Below, in pieces: positions 17,638 to 27,389 of a stretch of DNA of 64,000 bases (position 1 is the first letter of the stretch; each line of letters starts with the position of its first letter). The notes below the pieces were generated by a model. The model saw nothing but the letters and a program-made list of their open reading frames with translations. It was not told the DNA's origin and ran no database searches. The translations under genes were made by a program, and so were the position numbers. The stretch is from positions 2,294,001 through 2,358,000 of the forward strand of contig OY762508.1 in the NCBI GenBank assembly GCA_963665975.1, read 5' to 3'. The DNA comes from G963665975 sp963665975. Lineage in GTDB: Bacteria; Bacteroidota; Rhodothermia; Rhodothermales; Bin80.

Positions 17638-18509
17638 TGACAGCAGGTCTCGTCTATTGAGATCTGTGTGCACATCAAGCGTCTCGCGCATGCGCCAGTC
17701 ATTGACGGCAATCCTCGCCAGGCGTGCGAGACGTAGCACGCAGCCGGGCTTGTTCCGCCGGAGCGATGTCGCTTCAGGGAGCGTTCGACCCTTGAGCGGA
17801 TCAGTGGGGGGCGCAGGGAATAATGTTGAGACCGGCATGCGGGTGTGCGTGGCCCCACCCGTGTCCTTGTGCTTGCCGTTGATCAACTGATGCGCCTTGT
17901 GGGCTGCTCTCTGTATTCTAGGGCATCATTATAGGGAGTTGAAGATTTTCTGTTGGGTAGGGTACAGTGTTTTCAGTAGAACAATTGCGACCGGAATATG
18001 GCTCCGTGCATCCGAGCTGGTGGTGGGGGTTCCCGGTGTAGACCTTATCGGTGTATGCTCCGCGGAATATCATGGAAGTCAAGCAGTTGCATGACTGATG
18101 AGATGGCGCCGCTTTGCGAATGGGGCGGACACGGTAATTCTGTACTGGGTTGACTTGATCAACCTCTCCGAGAAGAAACTATAGACTCATCCGACTTTGA
18201 ATTCAAGATGCCTGGTTATCGCGCATGCAAATAAGGCTCGTCAATAATAGGGTATGAGAAGATAGCGCCATATGCCACGAGCCATGGTGACTCACGTAAG
18301 CCCACACACGCATCCAAGCAGTTAAGCGATGGCTGATGGTGTGTAGTCAGAATGCAGGCCGCTGGCGAAATTGCGGTCGTGGGTCTGTATGCAGGATTTC
18401 GTGGCGCATTGCGCACATGCCACAACCCCGAGCCGGAAACAATGTGCTTCGCGGCGTCTACAACTTTAAGCGCAGTTGTTGTCCCTACCTGTCCAATCCT
18501 GCTTCCGCC
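17638..18509. other. Gene-poor stretch upstream of the YceI gene
   Basis: About 870 bases hold no gene I can support. GC content falls from about 17900 onward. Open frames of 60-120 codons on both strands (for example 17569-17886 minus, 17897-18094 plus) show no recognisable motif. An in-frame extension of the YceI gene to 18336 exists but is not protein-like. Confidence 0.4.
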
Positions 18510-19118
18510 ATGTCACGATCGCCCTACGCCTCCCGATGTGTACTGTTCTTATTGACGGCGTGCTTGATAGTAGCCGCACCGGTCCTGGCGCAAGAACCGG
18601 CGACCTATGTGCTCCAGCCTGAGAGTGAGCTTTCGGTTGATGGCACGTCCAATACTGGTGACTGGACGGTAAACGCCACAGAACTCACCGGGATGCTAAC
18701 CATGCAGGCCCAGGAGGATGCGGCCCCAAGTCTCCAAGATGTTCAGATTACGATTGCTGCCGAGGGAATCAAGGGCAGGAATATGCTGATGACCAAGAAT
18801 ATGCGTCGGACCTTGAAAGTGGCTGAGCACAAGGAAGTCCAGTACACGCTCAAGGAAGTGACCAAATCCGAAGAGTCTGATGGCGGGGCATTTTCGCTCG
18901 TCACGGTCGGTGATCTAACACTCGGAGGGGTGACCAAGGAAATCGAAATGATGGTGACAGGCGCCACGCAGGAGGATGGACAAGTGCATCTGACCGGTGA
19001 TTATACGCTCCTCATGAGCGACTATGACCTGACGGACAGGAGGTTTATGTTTGGCCGATTTGTCCTCGCGGACGAAGTTACAATCAGTTACACGGCGAAG
19101 TTTGGGGTGGGAGAATAG
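18510..19118 (+). CDS. YceI-family periplasmic lipid-binding-like protein
   Basis: The 202-residue protein has a Sec signal peptide (SPYASRCVLFLLTACLIV, cleavage after APVLAQ) and a YceI lipocalin-like barrel: YVLQPESELSVDGTSNTGDW near the mature N-terminus (written here as consecutive strands), a central LTVGDLTLGGVTKEIEM-type strand pair, and a C-terminal SYTAKFGVG strand. YceI proteins bind polyisoprenoids or similar amphiphiles in the periplasm. ATG 18510 is chosen because the signal peptide begins there. Monocistronic; no terminator recognised. Confidence 0.85.
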   Translation: MSRSPYASRCVLFLLTACLIVAAPVLAQEPATYVLQPESELSVDGTSNTGDWTVNATELTGMLTMQAQEDAAPSLQDVQITIAAEGIKGRNMLMTKNMRRTLKVAEHKEVQYTLKEVTKSEESDGGAFSLVTVGDLTLGGVTKEIEMMVTGATQEDGQVHLTGDYTLLMSDYDLTDRRFMFGRFVLADEVTISYTAKFGVGE

Positions 19119-19469
19119 GTTGCCGCATCTGCGGAATCTGAAGATTTTGGGGATGTCGTTTGACCATGGCGGGATCATAAACTGATCTATGCGCCGACTT
19201 GGATTCTTGCATAGGCTTTTTATGCCGAGCTATGCGCCGCGCATTAATTAAATTCCAATAATTTAGAAGATCTAATTATCGGCGCGATTGTGCACGAGAA
19301 TTTACCTGAGGACCGCGTCACCGTGGTAAGCACCAGATGGTTTGGCTCAGCGACGCTTTGGCATTGTCCGCCTGAAATCGAACACTTTGCGGGGGTCTCA
19401 TGGAACTGAATTTAGCAGGAGTGAAAAGGGTGTTGACGACGATGCATTACCTGTGCGGGAATGAACGGC
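19119..19469. other. AT-rich intergenic stretch with a short direct repeat
   Basis: No gene is seen. The 10-mer CTATGCGCCG occurs twice within about 50 bases (near 19187 and 19231), and the middle is strongly AT-rich around TTAATTAAATT. This is the convergent gap between the YceI and GH3 genes; no hairpin with a T-run was found. Confidence 0.4.
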
Positions 19470-21473
19470 CTATTGCTGTCCCACTGGAGTAAGACCAGAG
19501 CCCAGCCTGGCATAGCTCAAGCCAAATCCGAATGGAAAGAGTGGATCTGCACTGTCGAACGGCACGTCCTCCAATTGCTCCCGGACCGCACGCATGGAGG
19601 ACGGCATCTCAAACGGAAGACGTCCCGAGGGCTCAAGTTTTCCAAATACGGCATCCAGGACTACTTCATCCGATGCCCCGAAATTGGCCAGAATTCCCGC
19701 GGCGCTCTCCGCTATTTCCGGGATTACGGCCGGGCGATCGAGGTAGATGTCTACTATCGTGGGGAGGGCCTGAGTGATCGAAAGTATCTGTTCCAGTTCT
19801 TGCCCCTTGAAATCAAGATCTCCCTGATGGAACAGGCCCTCAAGTATGCTGTTGCCGCGCGGCGGATCGTATGGCGCATGGACTCTGAGCAGTGCCACAG
19901 TGGCCGCGGCGGGGTCGCCAGTTACCGTAGCGTAGCGGGCCGCTACACTGCTGTCTACATTTTGTATATAGAGCCGCTCTCCTGCCCCGAGAGGCAAAAT
20001 CGGACCACGGCCCATGTCCGCATTCTTCAGTAGCACAATCGATGCCTGCTGCGCCAATCGCCCCGCCTCCATGAAGGTGGCAGATCCGACTACACTACTA
20101 GCAGCACTCTCGTTGACGAATGGATCGTCAAAGAGTCCGAGCAGGAACTTGTCTCCAAGCAGGCGGCTCACGGACCTGTCCAGGCGCTCTTCCTCCACCC
20201 TGCCTGTTTCTACCAGCTCAACAATCCATTCCGGATTGGATTCTCCGCCGAACAAATCAATCCCTGCATTCAGCGCCTTCTCGACCCGGTCAACAGGTAA
20301 CAGGTCTTCCACCCCCCATCCCGGCGACTCGAGGAGGGTGCGGCCCAGTACACGCTTGCTGCTGAGCACAGCCCAGTCTGTGCTGATGACACCCTCATAT
20401 CCCATTTTGTTGCGCAGCAGGTCGGTTACGATTTCGTGGCTGAAAGCAAAGCCCACTTTCTCTTCCGTAATGCCCACGCCCACACCGTAACTCACCATGA
20501 TCTGCGCAGTGTTTGCCTCCATGGCGCCCTCCACAAACGGCGCTACATGATAGTCGAACCTGCCGCCCGGATAGACCTGATCCTTGCCATAGGAGAAGTG
20601 CGCTTCCCACCCGTCATCCTGTGGCCCTGCTCCGGGGAAATGCTTGGCCATCGTTGCCACACTCTCGGTGCCGAGTGACGAACCTTGCAGTCCGCGGATG
20701 TACGCGCGACTCATGCGGGTTGTCAGGTCTGCGTCTTCACCGAAGGTGCCAAATATGCGTGACCAGCGCGGTTCCGTCGCCAGATCCATCATCGGATGAA
20801 GAGCGAGCCGAATACCTACAGCCATGTATTCCTGCCGTGCGATGTCACCGAACACCTCCACCAATTGCGTATCACGCGTTGCCGCAAGCCCAATAGGCTC
20901 CGGCCAATGGGAAAAACCACCAGCGAACATGGTCGCATCCGGACTGCTCGGATAGCCATGCCTCGGATCGGAGCCAATGGTTACGGGGATGCCAAGCCGA
21001 GTGCGTTCTGCGAGCTTCTGCACGCTATTGTGCCACTTCGCCATCGAGGCCGGGTCACTTCCCTGCATGATGTTGAAATGATTCATGTGGCGGCGCACAA
21101 TCATCGTAGAATTGGTGGGAATCATGAACGTGAAGGGATTCTTCGGCGTCGGCCGCTCCTGGAGGGTGCCGTCCGGCCGCATGGCAATCATATTGATAAA
21201 CATCATCCCCGCCTTCTCCTCGAGAGTCATCCTCGAGAGTATATCCTGCACGCGCTCCCCCACCGGCGCCGCTGCATTTTCGTACGGATCCATCACGCCG
21301 TTCTTGTTCAGATCCCGGTACTGTGTGCCGTCAGCCATTCTGACGGGGGCCTCCGGACCCAGGCGTGCCATCGCGTTTTCGGCAAGAACAGCATAGTAGG
21401 TGTAGAAGCCAAGTACCGCGGCACTTGCCAATGCGAGAAGACTGAGCATGACTATGGTAATGCGACGCATCAT
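19470..21473 (-). CDS. Glycoside hydrolase family 3 beta-glucosidase-like enzyme
   Basis: The 667-residue GH3 enzyme starts at ATG 21473, placed by a GGAGG site 8 bases upstream and a membrane-targeting N-terminus (RRITIVMLSLLALASAAVLG). The mature protein has a DLNKNGVMDPYE acidic loop, the GH3 barrel entry LSRMTLEEKAGMM, the KHFPG motif with a conserved Lys-His, and the catalytic nucleophile D366 in GVISTDWAV. The second alpha/beta domain follows, ending LFPFGFGLSYARL. It removes terminal beta-linked sugars from oligosaccharides in the periplasm or at the membrane; the sugar is not determined. A sigma70-like promoter lies 57 bases upstream. Confidence 0.93.
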   Translation of the reverse strand: MMRRITIVMLSLLALASAAVLGFYTYYAVLAENAMARLGPEAPVRMADGTQYRDLNKNGVMDPYENAAAPVGERVQDILSRMTLEEKAGMMFINMIAMRPDGTLQERPTPKNPFTFMIPTNSTMIVRRHMNHFNIMQGSDPASMAKWHNSVQKLAERTRLGIPVTIGSDPRHGYPSSPDATMFAGGFSHWPEPIGLAATRDTQLVEVFGDIARQEYMAVGIRLALHPMMDLATEPRWSRIFGTFGEDADLTTRMSRAYIRGLQGSSLGTESVATMAKHFPGAGPQDDGWEAHFSYGKDQVYPGGRFDYHVAPFVEGAMEANTAQIMVSYGVGVGITEEKVGFAFSHEIVTDLLRNKMGYEGVISTDWAVLSSKRVLGRTLLESPGWGVEDLLPVDRVEKALNAGIDLFGGESNPEWIVELVETGRVEEERLDRSVSRLLGDKFLLGLFDDPFVNESAASSVVGSATFMEAGRLAQQASIVLLKNADMGRGPILPLGAGERLYIQNVDSSVAARYATVTGDPAAATVALLRVHAPYDPPRGNSILEGLFHQGDLDFKGQELEQILSITQALPTIVDIYLDRPAVIPEIAESAAGILANFGASDEVVLDAVFGKLEPSGRLPFEMPSSMRAVREQLEDVPFDSADPLFPFGFGLSYARLGSGLTPVGQQ

Positions 21474-21529
21474 TACTGTACCTCCGAATTGGCACAATGC
21501 CATTGGCCTGCAGGAATAAGCTGCGGAAC

Positions 21530-21558
21530 AGAATAAACGTATAGCCCAGACTTGTCAA
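21530..21558 (-). promoter_or_regulatory. Candidate promoter of the GH3 gene
   Basis: On the minus strand TTGACA (21558-21553) is separated by exactly 17 bases from TATTCT (21535-21530), a good sigma70-type match. The predicted start leaves a leader of about 50 bases to ATG 21473 with its GGAGG site. Confidence 0.55.
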
Positions 21559-21914
21559 TAAGGCGGTAGACGAAGATGCATATGGCACAGATTAATATCT
21601 AATAAACAATTCTTTATATATAATTCCGGTAATTCAGTCGGATTATAGCTACACACTGTCAAGCACAGGCACTGTACTTCACGCGCGTGGGTCCTCGCAA
21701 GGTGGTCGGAGAATTTGATGGCGGGCGCATGCCTTTGGATGTTGGCGCACTGCTCTTGCGGGAGATCAATGAGAAGCGTAACATCTTGGCTCGTATAGCT
21801 GAGTGTTTCCCCGGCCGCCGAAGAAAATATGGAGACATCGAAAGAGGATGCGCCTCTTATTTCTCAAATGCGCTCCCCTAATGTTGGGATCGCCACGTGA
21901 AATATCCATGAGCC

Positions 21915-21970
21915 CTATAAGCGTGTTATACGCGAATCTATAAGCGCGCGCATAAAATCTATAAGCGCGC
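21915..21970. repeat. Three direct copies of CTATAAGCG
   Basis: CTATAAGCG begins at 21915, 21938 and 21959, spaced 23 and 21 bases; copies 2 and 3 continue as CTATAAGCGCGC. They lie immediately downstream of the stop codon of the frameshifted AlbA_2 gene. Period is near two helical turns. Three imperfect units are too few for a CRISPR array. Confidence 0.6.
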
Positions 21971-21976
21971 ATAGCA

Positions 21977-23627
21977 TTATGAGGCGAGTTCATAGAAAGC
22001 CCATCTACGCCCTCCACGCATGACCAGTTTGCCTGAATCGACCATCCGTCTTAGGAGGCGAGAAGCTTGATCTCGTCCTGTGCTGCATAAGTGTGTCACG
22101 TCCTGGTTACGGATGCGACCGTGTTGCGCAACATAATTGAGCACCATGTGCTCCTGTTGCGTGCGGTCGAATCCGGCCTGCCGTGTGTAGCCCTCGGGCT
22201 TTCCCAGATACTGGTAAATCGCTTGACTGAGTGTGTATGTCCGCCCCCGCTTAACGCCATGTGGCTGGATTAGCCCTGCTTCCACGAGTCGCTCTAACAC
22301 GGAACGCGCTGCTCCCGAATCTTTCTGTATAAGCGCAGCGACCTCTCTCATGTCGCTACGACGCGTCGCCCTGAGGTGCGAGAGGACGAGCAGGCTATCG
22401 AGTGGCATGGAACTACCCATGCTGTTTTCCTGCTCAATCACCATCCTCAGAAAATCCAGATCCGCAGCCGCGCAACTCAACTCTACGACGACGCTGGAGG
22501 AATTGCTGCGGGCAAAGTTCGGTGCGCGGCGTCCGTAGCGGAGCAGCCCCTGGTAGATTAGGTCCACACCTCGACCCGTGCGCTCTGCCAACCCAATACG
22601 CTTGAAGGCATCGGCCAGCACAGGGTTGCGAGGTTTGGGCTCTACGACTAACAAGTTGTCTATTCCCACACCCTCAACGAAGCTGCCGGGGTTACTTACT
22701 GTTAACGCTTTCTTTTCCCAACGGATATAGACGGCGCCTAACTGCGTATAGTCGCGGTGCGTGAGAGTGTTGATCACGGCCTCTCGGAATGCCCGGTGAT
22801 CCAGTACAGGCACGGATACCCGAAAAGTCCCACCTGCATCTCTTCTTCGACTACGCGGGCGCGATAGAACTGGTCGATGTGCTCATAGAGGCGCACGAGT
22901 GGCCAGCGATAGAAATCATTGGCGCGGACAGTGGAGCCGTCGAGTTCCTGCAATAAGACTTCATGGGAGGGAATGTACGTGCGGAAGGCCCCCTCGTTGC
23001 CGATGAGGAGGAAGCCAGCCACCGTAGGAACACGCTTTCCCCCTGCAGTGGAGGTCAGCCCCAATGCTCCATTCTGGGAATCATCGCTCAGGTCGAGGAG
23101 GGCGCGGTCTCCATGATATTGTTCGATGGCCTGCCGAATGCGCTGGCGCTCCACGGAGTCGAGATCCCCCAAGGTTGCTTCGATAATCGGAAGCGCGGCA
23201 TAATCCAACTGTCGCAGGTAGGAAGCCCGTGTGGCAAACTCGTGTGGCAGGAAAGGGACACACTCGGGCGTTCCATCTGCGCGTGCGCGTCGTCGTTGCA
23301 GCATGCGGTCCGAAGTAGCCACAAGTTGCTCGGAACGGGGCACATGGATCGAGGCCACGCGCGTTCCTTCTTCTTCGATCAATTCTGTCCGGACACTCAG
23401 CGATGGGACAGTCCGGCGAGCAATAATGGCTGCCAGTTGCGTGAGATGCTCGTGTTCCGGAAGCAACCCAGTTATGCTTCTGTCGTCTTCGACGCCCAGA
23501 TATAGTGTTCCGCCTTCGGTGTTGGCCGAGCACAAGGCAGCCAAGTCCAAGTCGCGGTCTGACAGTTTTTCCTGTCACTCTTGAACTCAATTGTCAATGA
23601 CTCTTTGTCTGGAATACGTCGTGGCAT
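21977..23627 (-). pseudogene. AlbA_2 / HATPase_c_4 ATP-binding regulator, split by two frameshifts
   Basis: Three frames in succession make one protein of the AlbA_2 (Schlafen-like, PF04326) plus HATPase_c_4 family. It begins at ATG 23627 (MPRRIPDKESLTIEFKSDRK). At the five-T run 23566-23570 the frame must shift by one base to continue LSDRDLDLAALCSANTEGGT. That frame runs to VEEEMQVGLF near 22824-22815 and must shift again to reach VSVPVLDHRAFREAVIN. The last part has THRDYTQLGAVYIRW, the RTGRGVDLIY ATP-lid-like motif and a winged-helix tail ending at 21977. Each break is repaired by adding one base, so true mutation, an assembly error, or (for the first) slippage are all possible. Related intact proteins are cytoplasmic regulators of unknown signal. 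Confidence 0.85.
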
Positions 23628-23840
23628 GACAAACGGATGGGACGATAGACCACAAGAATAACATACGACCAATAAGTCAGGCGTCAAGTCCACTCGGTGA
23701 TAAGACATTGGTATTGCGATACTTGCTGAGTCTGCTTTTCCGCATCGCCAAAGCAATCCTTGGTCTCACTTGTGGGGGAGAGGCGGTCCAAGCCTTCGTG
23801 CCTCGTTTGTAGATTCTACGGGCGAGAATATGTCGCCGCG

Positions 23841-25184
23841 TTACCGAGCAAGCAGCAGACGCCGTGTTGAGACGTGCTGGCCGGACGTCAACTGTGCGAA
23901 GTATACGCCGTTCGGCAGCGCGCCGGCACTCCAGACGTGTTCGTGGTGACCTGCGCCCAGATGTTGCCGTACGGGGATGGCTGCCACGCGTCCGAGCGCG
24001 TCAAAGATGACAAGCGTCGCAAAGCCTGGCTCAGCGAGTTTCCAGGATATCTGTGTCGCATCGTGGAAGGGGTTGGGGTAGTTGGTCTGCAGACCGAATT
24101 CCTGCGGAAGCTCCGCGCCTTCGGCCAGGGTGGGTGCCTCCTCTTGGCGTAGCGCGATCGATGTAGGCGCAATGCCGGCGGCAAAGCGTGCTATTTCCAT
24201 TCCGTCGCGACCGTGGATGGAGACGTAGCCTGGGGTCGTAAACCCCATGACGCCAGGAGCCAGGCGCGCCGCATAGAATTGTTGCGTTTGGGCATCATAG
24301 GCGATCCCACCTACATCGTCCTCACCCGAGAGGGTGATCGTTTCCTGCATGGCATTGGTCGTCGTGGAAAAGACGAGGAGCTCCCGACCATGCAAGAGGA
24401 AGGCCTCCTGGCTGCCTGCGGAGTACCATGAATCCTGCCCCAGTGAGGCGGCGCCTGGCTGGAACTCAAAGTCAAACCGCTGCATGATTTCTCCCGTGGC
24501 TCCATTGAGTACCACTACGGCGCCGTTGATGCGTGCGATGACTTCCGTGAAGTCGTCATTGTAGATGGTTGCGCCTTTACAGAACACCCAGATGTCATGC
24601 TCTTCATCGATTTCCAAATGGCGCGGCCCCAAGCAGCCGAGATCAATAGAATCCACGACCGTGTCGGTCAGGATGTCGATCACCGTGAGAGTAGAGTCAT
24701 TCCCGAAGCCGGAATTCGCTACGTAGGCGCGGCCGCGGGTTACGGCAATATCTTCCGGATTGCTGCCAACATCAATGGCGCCCAGAATGGTTCTTGCACC
24801 AAGATCAAGCGTCGTTACGGTATTGGAGTACAAATTGGAAACGTAAGCTTTGGATCCCGGGGCGACTGCCATGTAACGTGGGCTGGCAACGCCCGGAATC
24901 TGCCCGATTCGCTCGTGCGTGGCGAGATCAAGGATGTCCACATTTCCGGAGGTATTGGACATGACGTAGACGCTGCCGCCCACGAGCGCCACGCTCTGTA
25001 CGAGCGTGCCGAAGTCTGAGAGGACTTCGGAGGCCTCTCCCGTGACCGGATCGTAGTATGTGATCGAGCCATTCTTGTCGGAGAAATTACCCTGGTTTGC
25101 CACGTAGATGCCCGTGGTCTGTTGCGCCACGGAGAGAGCTGGACATAGAATGAGCAGTGCGAGAAACAGCGATGATCTGTGCAT
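23841..25184 (-). CDS. Secreted YncE-like beta-propeller with a type IX sorting domain
   Basis: The 447-residue protein has a signal peptide (HRSSLFLALLILCPALSVAQ), a seven-bladed YncE/DUF5074-like propeller at about 25-345 built from repeats such as AYVSNLYSNTVTTLDLG and AYVANSGFG, and a C-terminal Por-type sorting domain (about 362-447) with the hallmark NYPNPFHDATQISW, GRVAAIPV and LPNGVYFAQL. Such tails direct proteins through the type IX secretion system to the cell surface. The gene follows the BtuB-like receptor gene by 10 bases, so it is in the B12-riboswitch operon. A surface role in corrinoid capture is likely (inference); surface propellers next to BtuB genes are common in Bacteroidota. 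Confidence 0.88.
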   Translation of the reverse strand: MHRSSLFLALLILCPALSVAQQTTGIYVANQGNFSDKNGSITYYDPVTGEASEVLSDFGTLVQSVALVGGSVYVMSNTSGNVDILDLATHERIGQIPGVASPRYMAVAPGSKAYVSNLYSNTVTTLDLGARTILGAIDVGSNPEDIAVTRGRAYVANSGFGNDSTLTVIDILTDTVVDSIDLGCLGPRHLEIDEEHDIWVFCKGATIYNDDFTEVIARINGAVVVLNGATGEIMQRFDFEFQPGAASLGQDSWYSAGSQEAFLLHGRELLVFSTTTNAMQETITLSGEDDVGGIAYDAQTQQFYAARLAPGVMGFTTPGYVSIHGRDGMEIARFAAGIAPTSIALRQEEAPTLAEGAELPQEFGLQTNYPNPFHDATQISWKLAEPGFATLVIFDALGRVAAIPVRQHLGAGHHEHVWSAGALPNGVYFAQLTSGQHVSTRRLLLAR

Positions 25185-25194
25185 GGAAGGTGGG

Positions 25195-27027
25195 TTAGTA
25201 GATGGTTGCAGAAAGTCCTATGCGCCCAAGGCGTGGAGGCATCGGGTAAGAGGGCATGACCTCGTATCGGAGATTGAAGACGTTTTCGGCGGCAGCGCTC
25301 ACCGTAAGCGCAACATTCCCAACACGCTGGTCCAACTCCAGGCTGCCGTCAATAAGGGTGAACGGGACAAGGGACGAAGAGCCGTCTGTAGTGATAAAGC
25401 GTCTGCCTACGTAGCGCGCCGAGGCGCTAAGCCGTGCAAATCCCAGGTGTAGCGAGAGGTGGCTCTTGCCCTGATGGCGGGGCAGGAGTCGCACATAGGA
25501 CGGCGCGGTCTGATCACTCCAGTCACGCGCGTCGGTCAGCGTATAGAAGAATCCACCGGAGAGGTGCGCCATCTCCCACCGCCACTCGTAAGAAGTCTCC
25601 AGACCACGTGAATGGATCCGTCCCAGGTTCACCGGCGCCCAGTAGCCGCCTTCTGACGGTAGCCACTGAATCTGGTCCGTTACTCGGGATAGAAACGCAG
25701 ATGCCTCAAGCCTGCCACCCCGGTGTTCCAGCCGGAGGCCCAGATCCGTACTCCAGCCATGCTCGGGCCTGAGGTCACTCCTGCCACCCGGTTGCCAGAA
25801 TCGGTCATTGAAGGTGGGATTACGGAAGAATCGCCCGGCAGAAGACTTCAGATGTAACGCCGGCCGGGACAGCAGGCGCAGGTTCAGTCCCAGGCGAGGG
25901 TTGAATTGCACAAGGAGGGGCTCACCCGGACGGTGGTATGCGTCAGCGCGGAGAGCAGGATAGAGGCGCAGACTCCCGGCGCGAATAGTTGCTGAAGCAA
26001 AGGCAGCCGCATACTGTTCGGAAGCGTTGCTTTGCAGCCTCGGATGACGGGCACGGGCATAGCCCTGCGAAAGCCCCGTAATCAGGTCGAAGTTTTCTCC
26101 TGACCGTAGTCGGACATCGGCGTCTAACGACGAGACAAACGTTCTTCCCGTATTATCCAGGTCAAGTTGCGGATTGACATAGCGCAGTGATCCCGACTGT
26201 GCAAGCCCGCTCAGACGCAGCCTGCCCAGGTTTCCGCCCGCGAGTACACGCAGGTGTCTGTCCCATTGCCGCTCATCGTCAGCCAGGATGGAGCCGATTG
26301 TCGGCAGCCCACGCTCCGAATCATTATACCACGCGGTCATGTGCCACGTCTCCATGGCGAAGGCGGAATACAGCGACAGCCGACGCCGATCAGCGCCTGT
26401 CCGGCGCACCTCCTGCGGTGGAAACAGGCTATTGTTGAGGTATGGCCAGTCGGCGCGAGCGGCATTTGCTTCGACCGCTACAACACCGGAGACGCTGCCA
26501 AGCTGGCCGGATGCCAACGCCGAGCCGGTACGCTCTCCGTACGCTCCGGCGATTCCCTTGACCGTGAGGAGCCTTTCGCCGGGACGGATCGTGCGCAGGT
26601 TCACCACGCCGCCCAGCGCATCGGTACCGTAGAGCGCGGATCCCACGCCGTGCATCACCTCCACCGATTGCAACAGGACGGTGGGTAGCAGCGACAGGTC
26701 GAGTTGCCCAAGTTGCGGACTTGCAATACGGTGTCCGTCCAGTAGTACCAGCGTCTGCGAGGCCGTGCTGCCACGAAGGGACATGGAGGCAAGTCCACCC
26801 CCGCCATAGCGCCGAATGAACACGCCGGAGCGCCGCGCAAGCAATTCCGCCATGTTCTGCGCGGCAGCTTCACTCATGGATTCGGCGTCCAACACGGTGA
26901 CACGTGCCGGTGCCTCCAGGAGATGAGTGCGGAGTCGCGTGGCGGTAACCGTGACGGTCGGCAGACGGAGCGTGGTGTCTGCGAGTGACGGCTGCAAACC
27001 CTGCAGAAGGAGAAAAATGCGCAGCAT
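25195..27027 (-). CDS. btuB: TonB-dependent outer-membrane receptor, BtuB-like (cobalamin)
   Basis: The 610-residue protein has a short signal peptide (1-16), a plug domain (about 22-135) with the TonB-box region LPTVTVTATR, and plug signatures ARRSGVFIRRYGGGG and GSALYGTDALGGVVNLRT. The rest is a beta-barrel ending in an aromatic-terminated strand, RLGRIGLSATIY. The plug and barrel fit vitamin B12 receptors, and the strong cobalamin riboswitch in its leader makes B12 or another corrinoid the expected substrate. The start ATG at 27027 follows the terminator U-run directly, and no Shine-Dalgarno site fits in the space, an unusual arrangement. The next gene, 10 bases on, encodes a surface propeller. 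Confidence 0.92.
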   Translation of the reverse strand: MLRIFLLLQGLQPSLADTTLRLPTVTVTATRLRTHLLEAPARVTVLDAESMSEAAAQNMAELLARRSGVFIRRYGGGGLASMSLRGSTASQTLVLLDGHRIASPQLGQLDLSLLPTVLLQSVEVMHGVGSALYGTDALGGVVNLRTIRPGERLLTVKGIAGAYGERTGSALASGQLGSVSGVVAVEANAARADWPYLNNSLFPPQEVRRTGADRRRLSLYSAFAMETWHMTAWYNDSERGLPTIGSILADDERQWDRHLRVLAGGNLGRLRLSGLAQSGSLRYVNPQLDLDNTGRTFVSSLDADVRLRSGENFDLITGLSQGYARARHPRLQSNASEQYAAAFASATIRAGSLRLYPALRADAYHRPGEPLLVQFNPRLGLNLRLLSRPALHLKSSAGRFFRNPTFNDRFWQPGGRSDLRPEHGWSTDLGLRLEHRGGRLEASAFLSRVTDQIQWLPSEGGYWAPVNLGRIHSRGLETSYEWRWEMAHLSGGFFYTLTDARDWSDQTAPSYVRLLPRHQGKSHLSLHLGFARLSASARYVGRRFITTDGSSSLVPFTLIDGSLELDQRVGNVALTVSAAAENVFNLRYEVMPSYPMPPRLGRIGLSATIY

Positions 27028-27062
27028 AAAAAAGCCCGAATCTCAATCTTGAGGTTCGGGCT
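27028..27062 (-). terminator. Riboswitch expression-platform terminator
   Basis: On the minus strand a 13-pair hairpin (27061-27049 with 27046-27034, one A-A mismatch, two-base loop) is followed by six U residues (27033-27028) that touch the BtuB start codon at 27027. Ten bases of its 5' arm (27058-27049) are also perfectly complementary to 27118-27109, which gives an explicit antiterminator. Confidence 0.85.
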
Positions 27063-27127
27063 GCTGTCACCACGCGGAAACATCCATGCGTCAGGGGACA
27101 CCATGCCTCGAACCTCAATTCCCGGAG

Positions 27128-27345
27128 GTGATCGGCTAATCCAGCCTTCGGCAGATCTCCTGACTCGCCACCTGCATGTTTCCACAGAAACACGCTGTCG
27201 GGGATACAGCATACAGCCTTCCCATCGTTAGACAGTGACTGCGTGCTACCAACATCCCCGAACTTCGGGTGGCCTACAGTTGCGGGTACAGTTCCGGCAT
27301 GTCCTCAACAGCGGAGGCACCGGATTCCCTCTTAGCCCCGACCCT
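27128..27345 (-). promoter_or_regulatory. Cobalamin (AdoCbl-class) riboswitch aptamer
   Basis: Read on the minus strand, the conserved blocks occur in the right order: GGGAATCCGGTG near 27328, GGAACTGTACCCGCAACTGT near 27294-27275, the AGTCACTG element near 27239, TGGGAAGGC near 27224, and the B12 box AGTCAGGAGATCTGCC at 27165-27150 (one change from consensus). Ends are approximate. It lies between a strong promoter (27390-27420) and an antiterminator/terminator pair, so it should lower BtuB and propeller expression when cobalamin is bound (established for this RNA class; direction here inferred from the terminator). Confidence 0.93.
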
Positions 27346-27389
27346 TACACGGGTTTGGGGACCGATAGGCCTATGGAAAGGAACTCGGC

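Noticed and set aside
21915..21970. CRISPR array
   Set aside because: Only three short, imperfect repeats with 12-14 base gaps, and no cas genes nearby.
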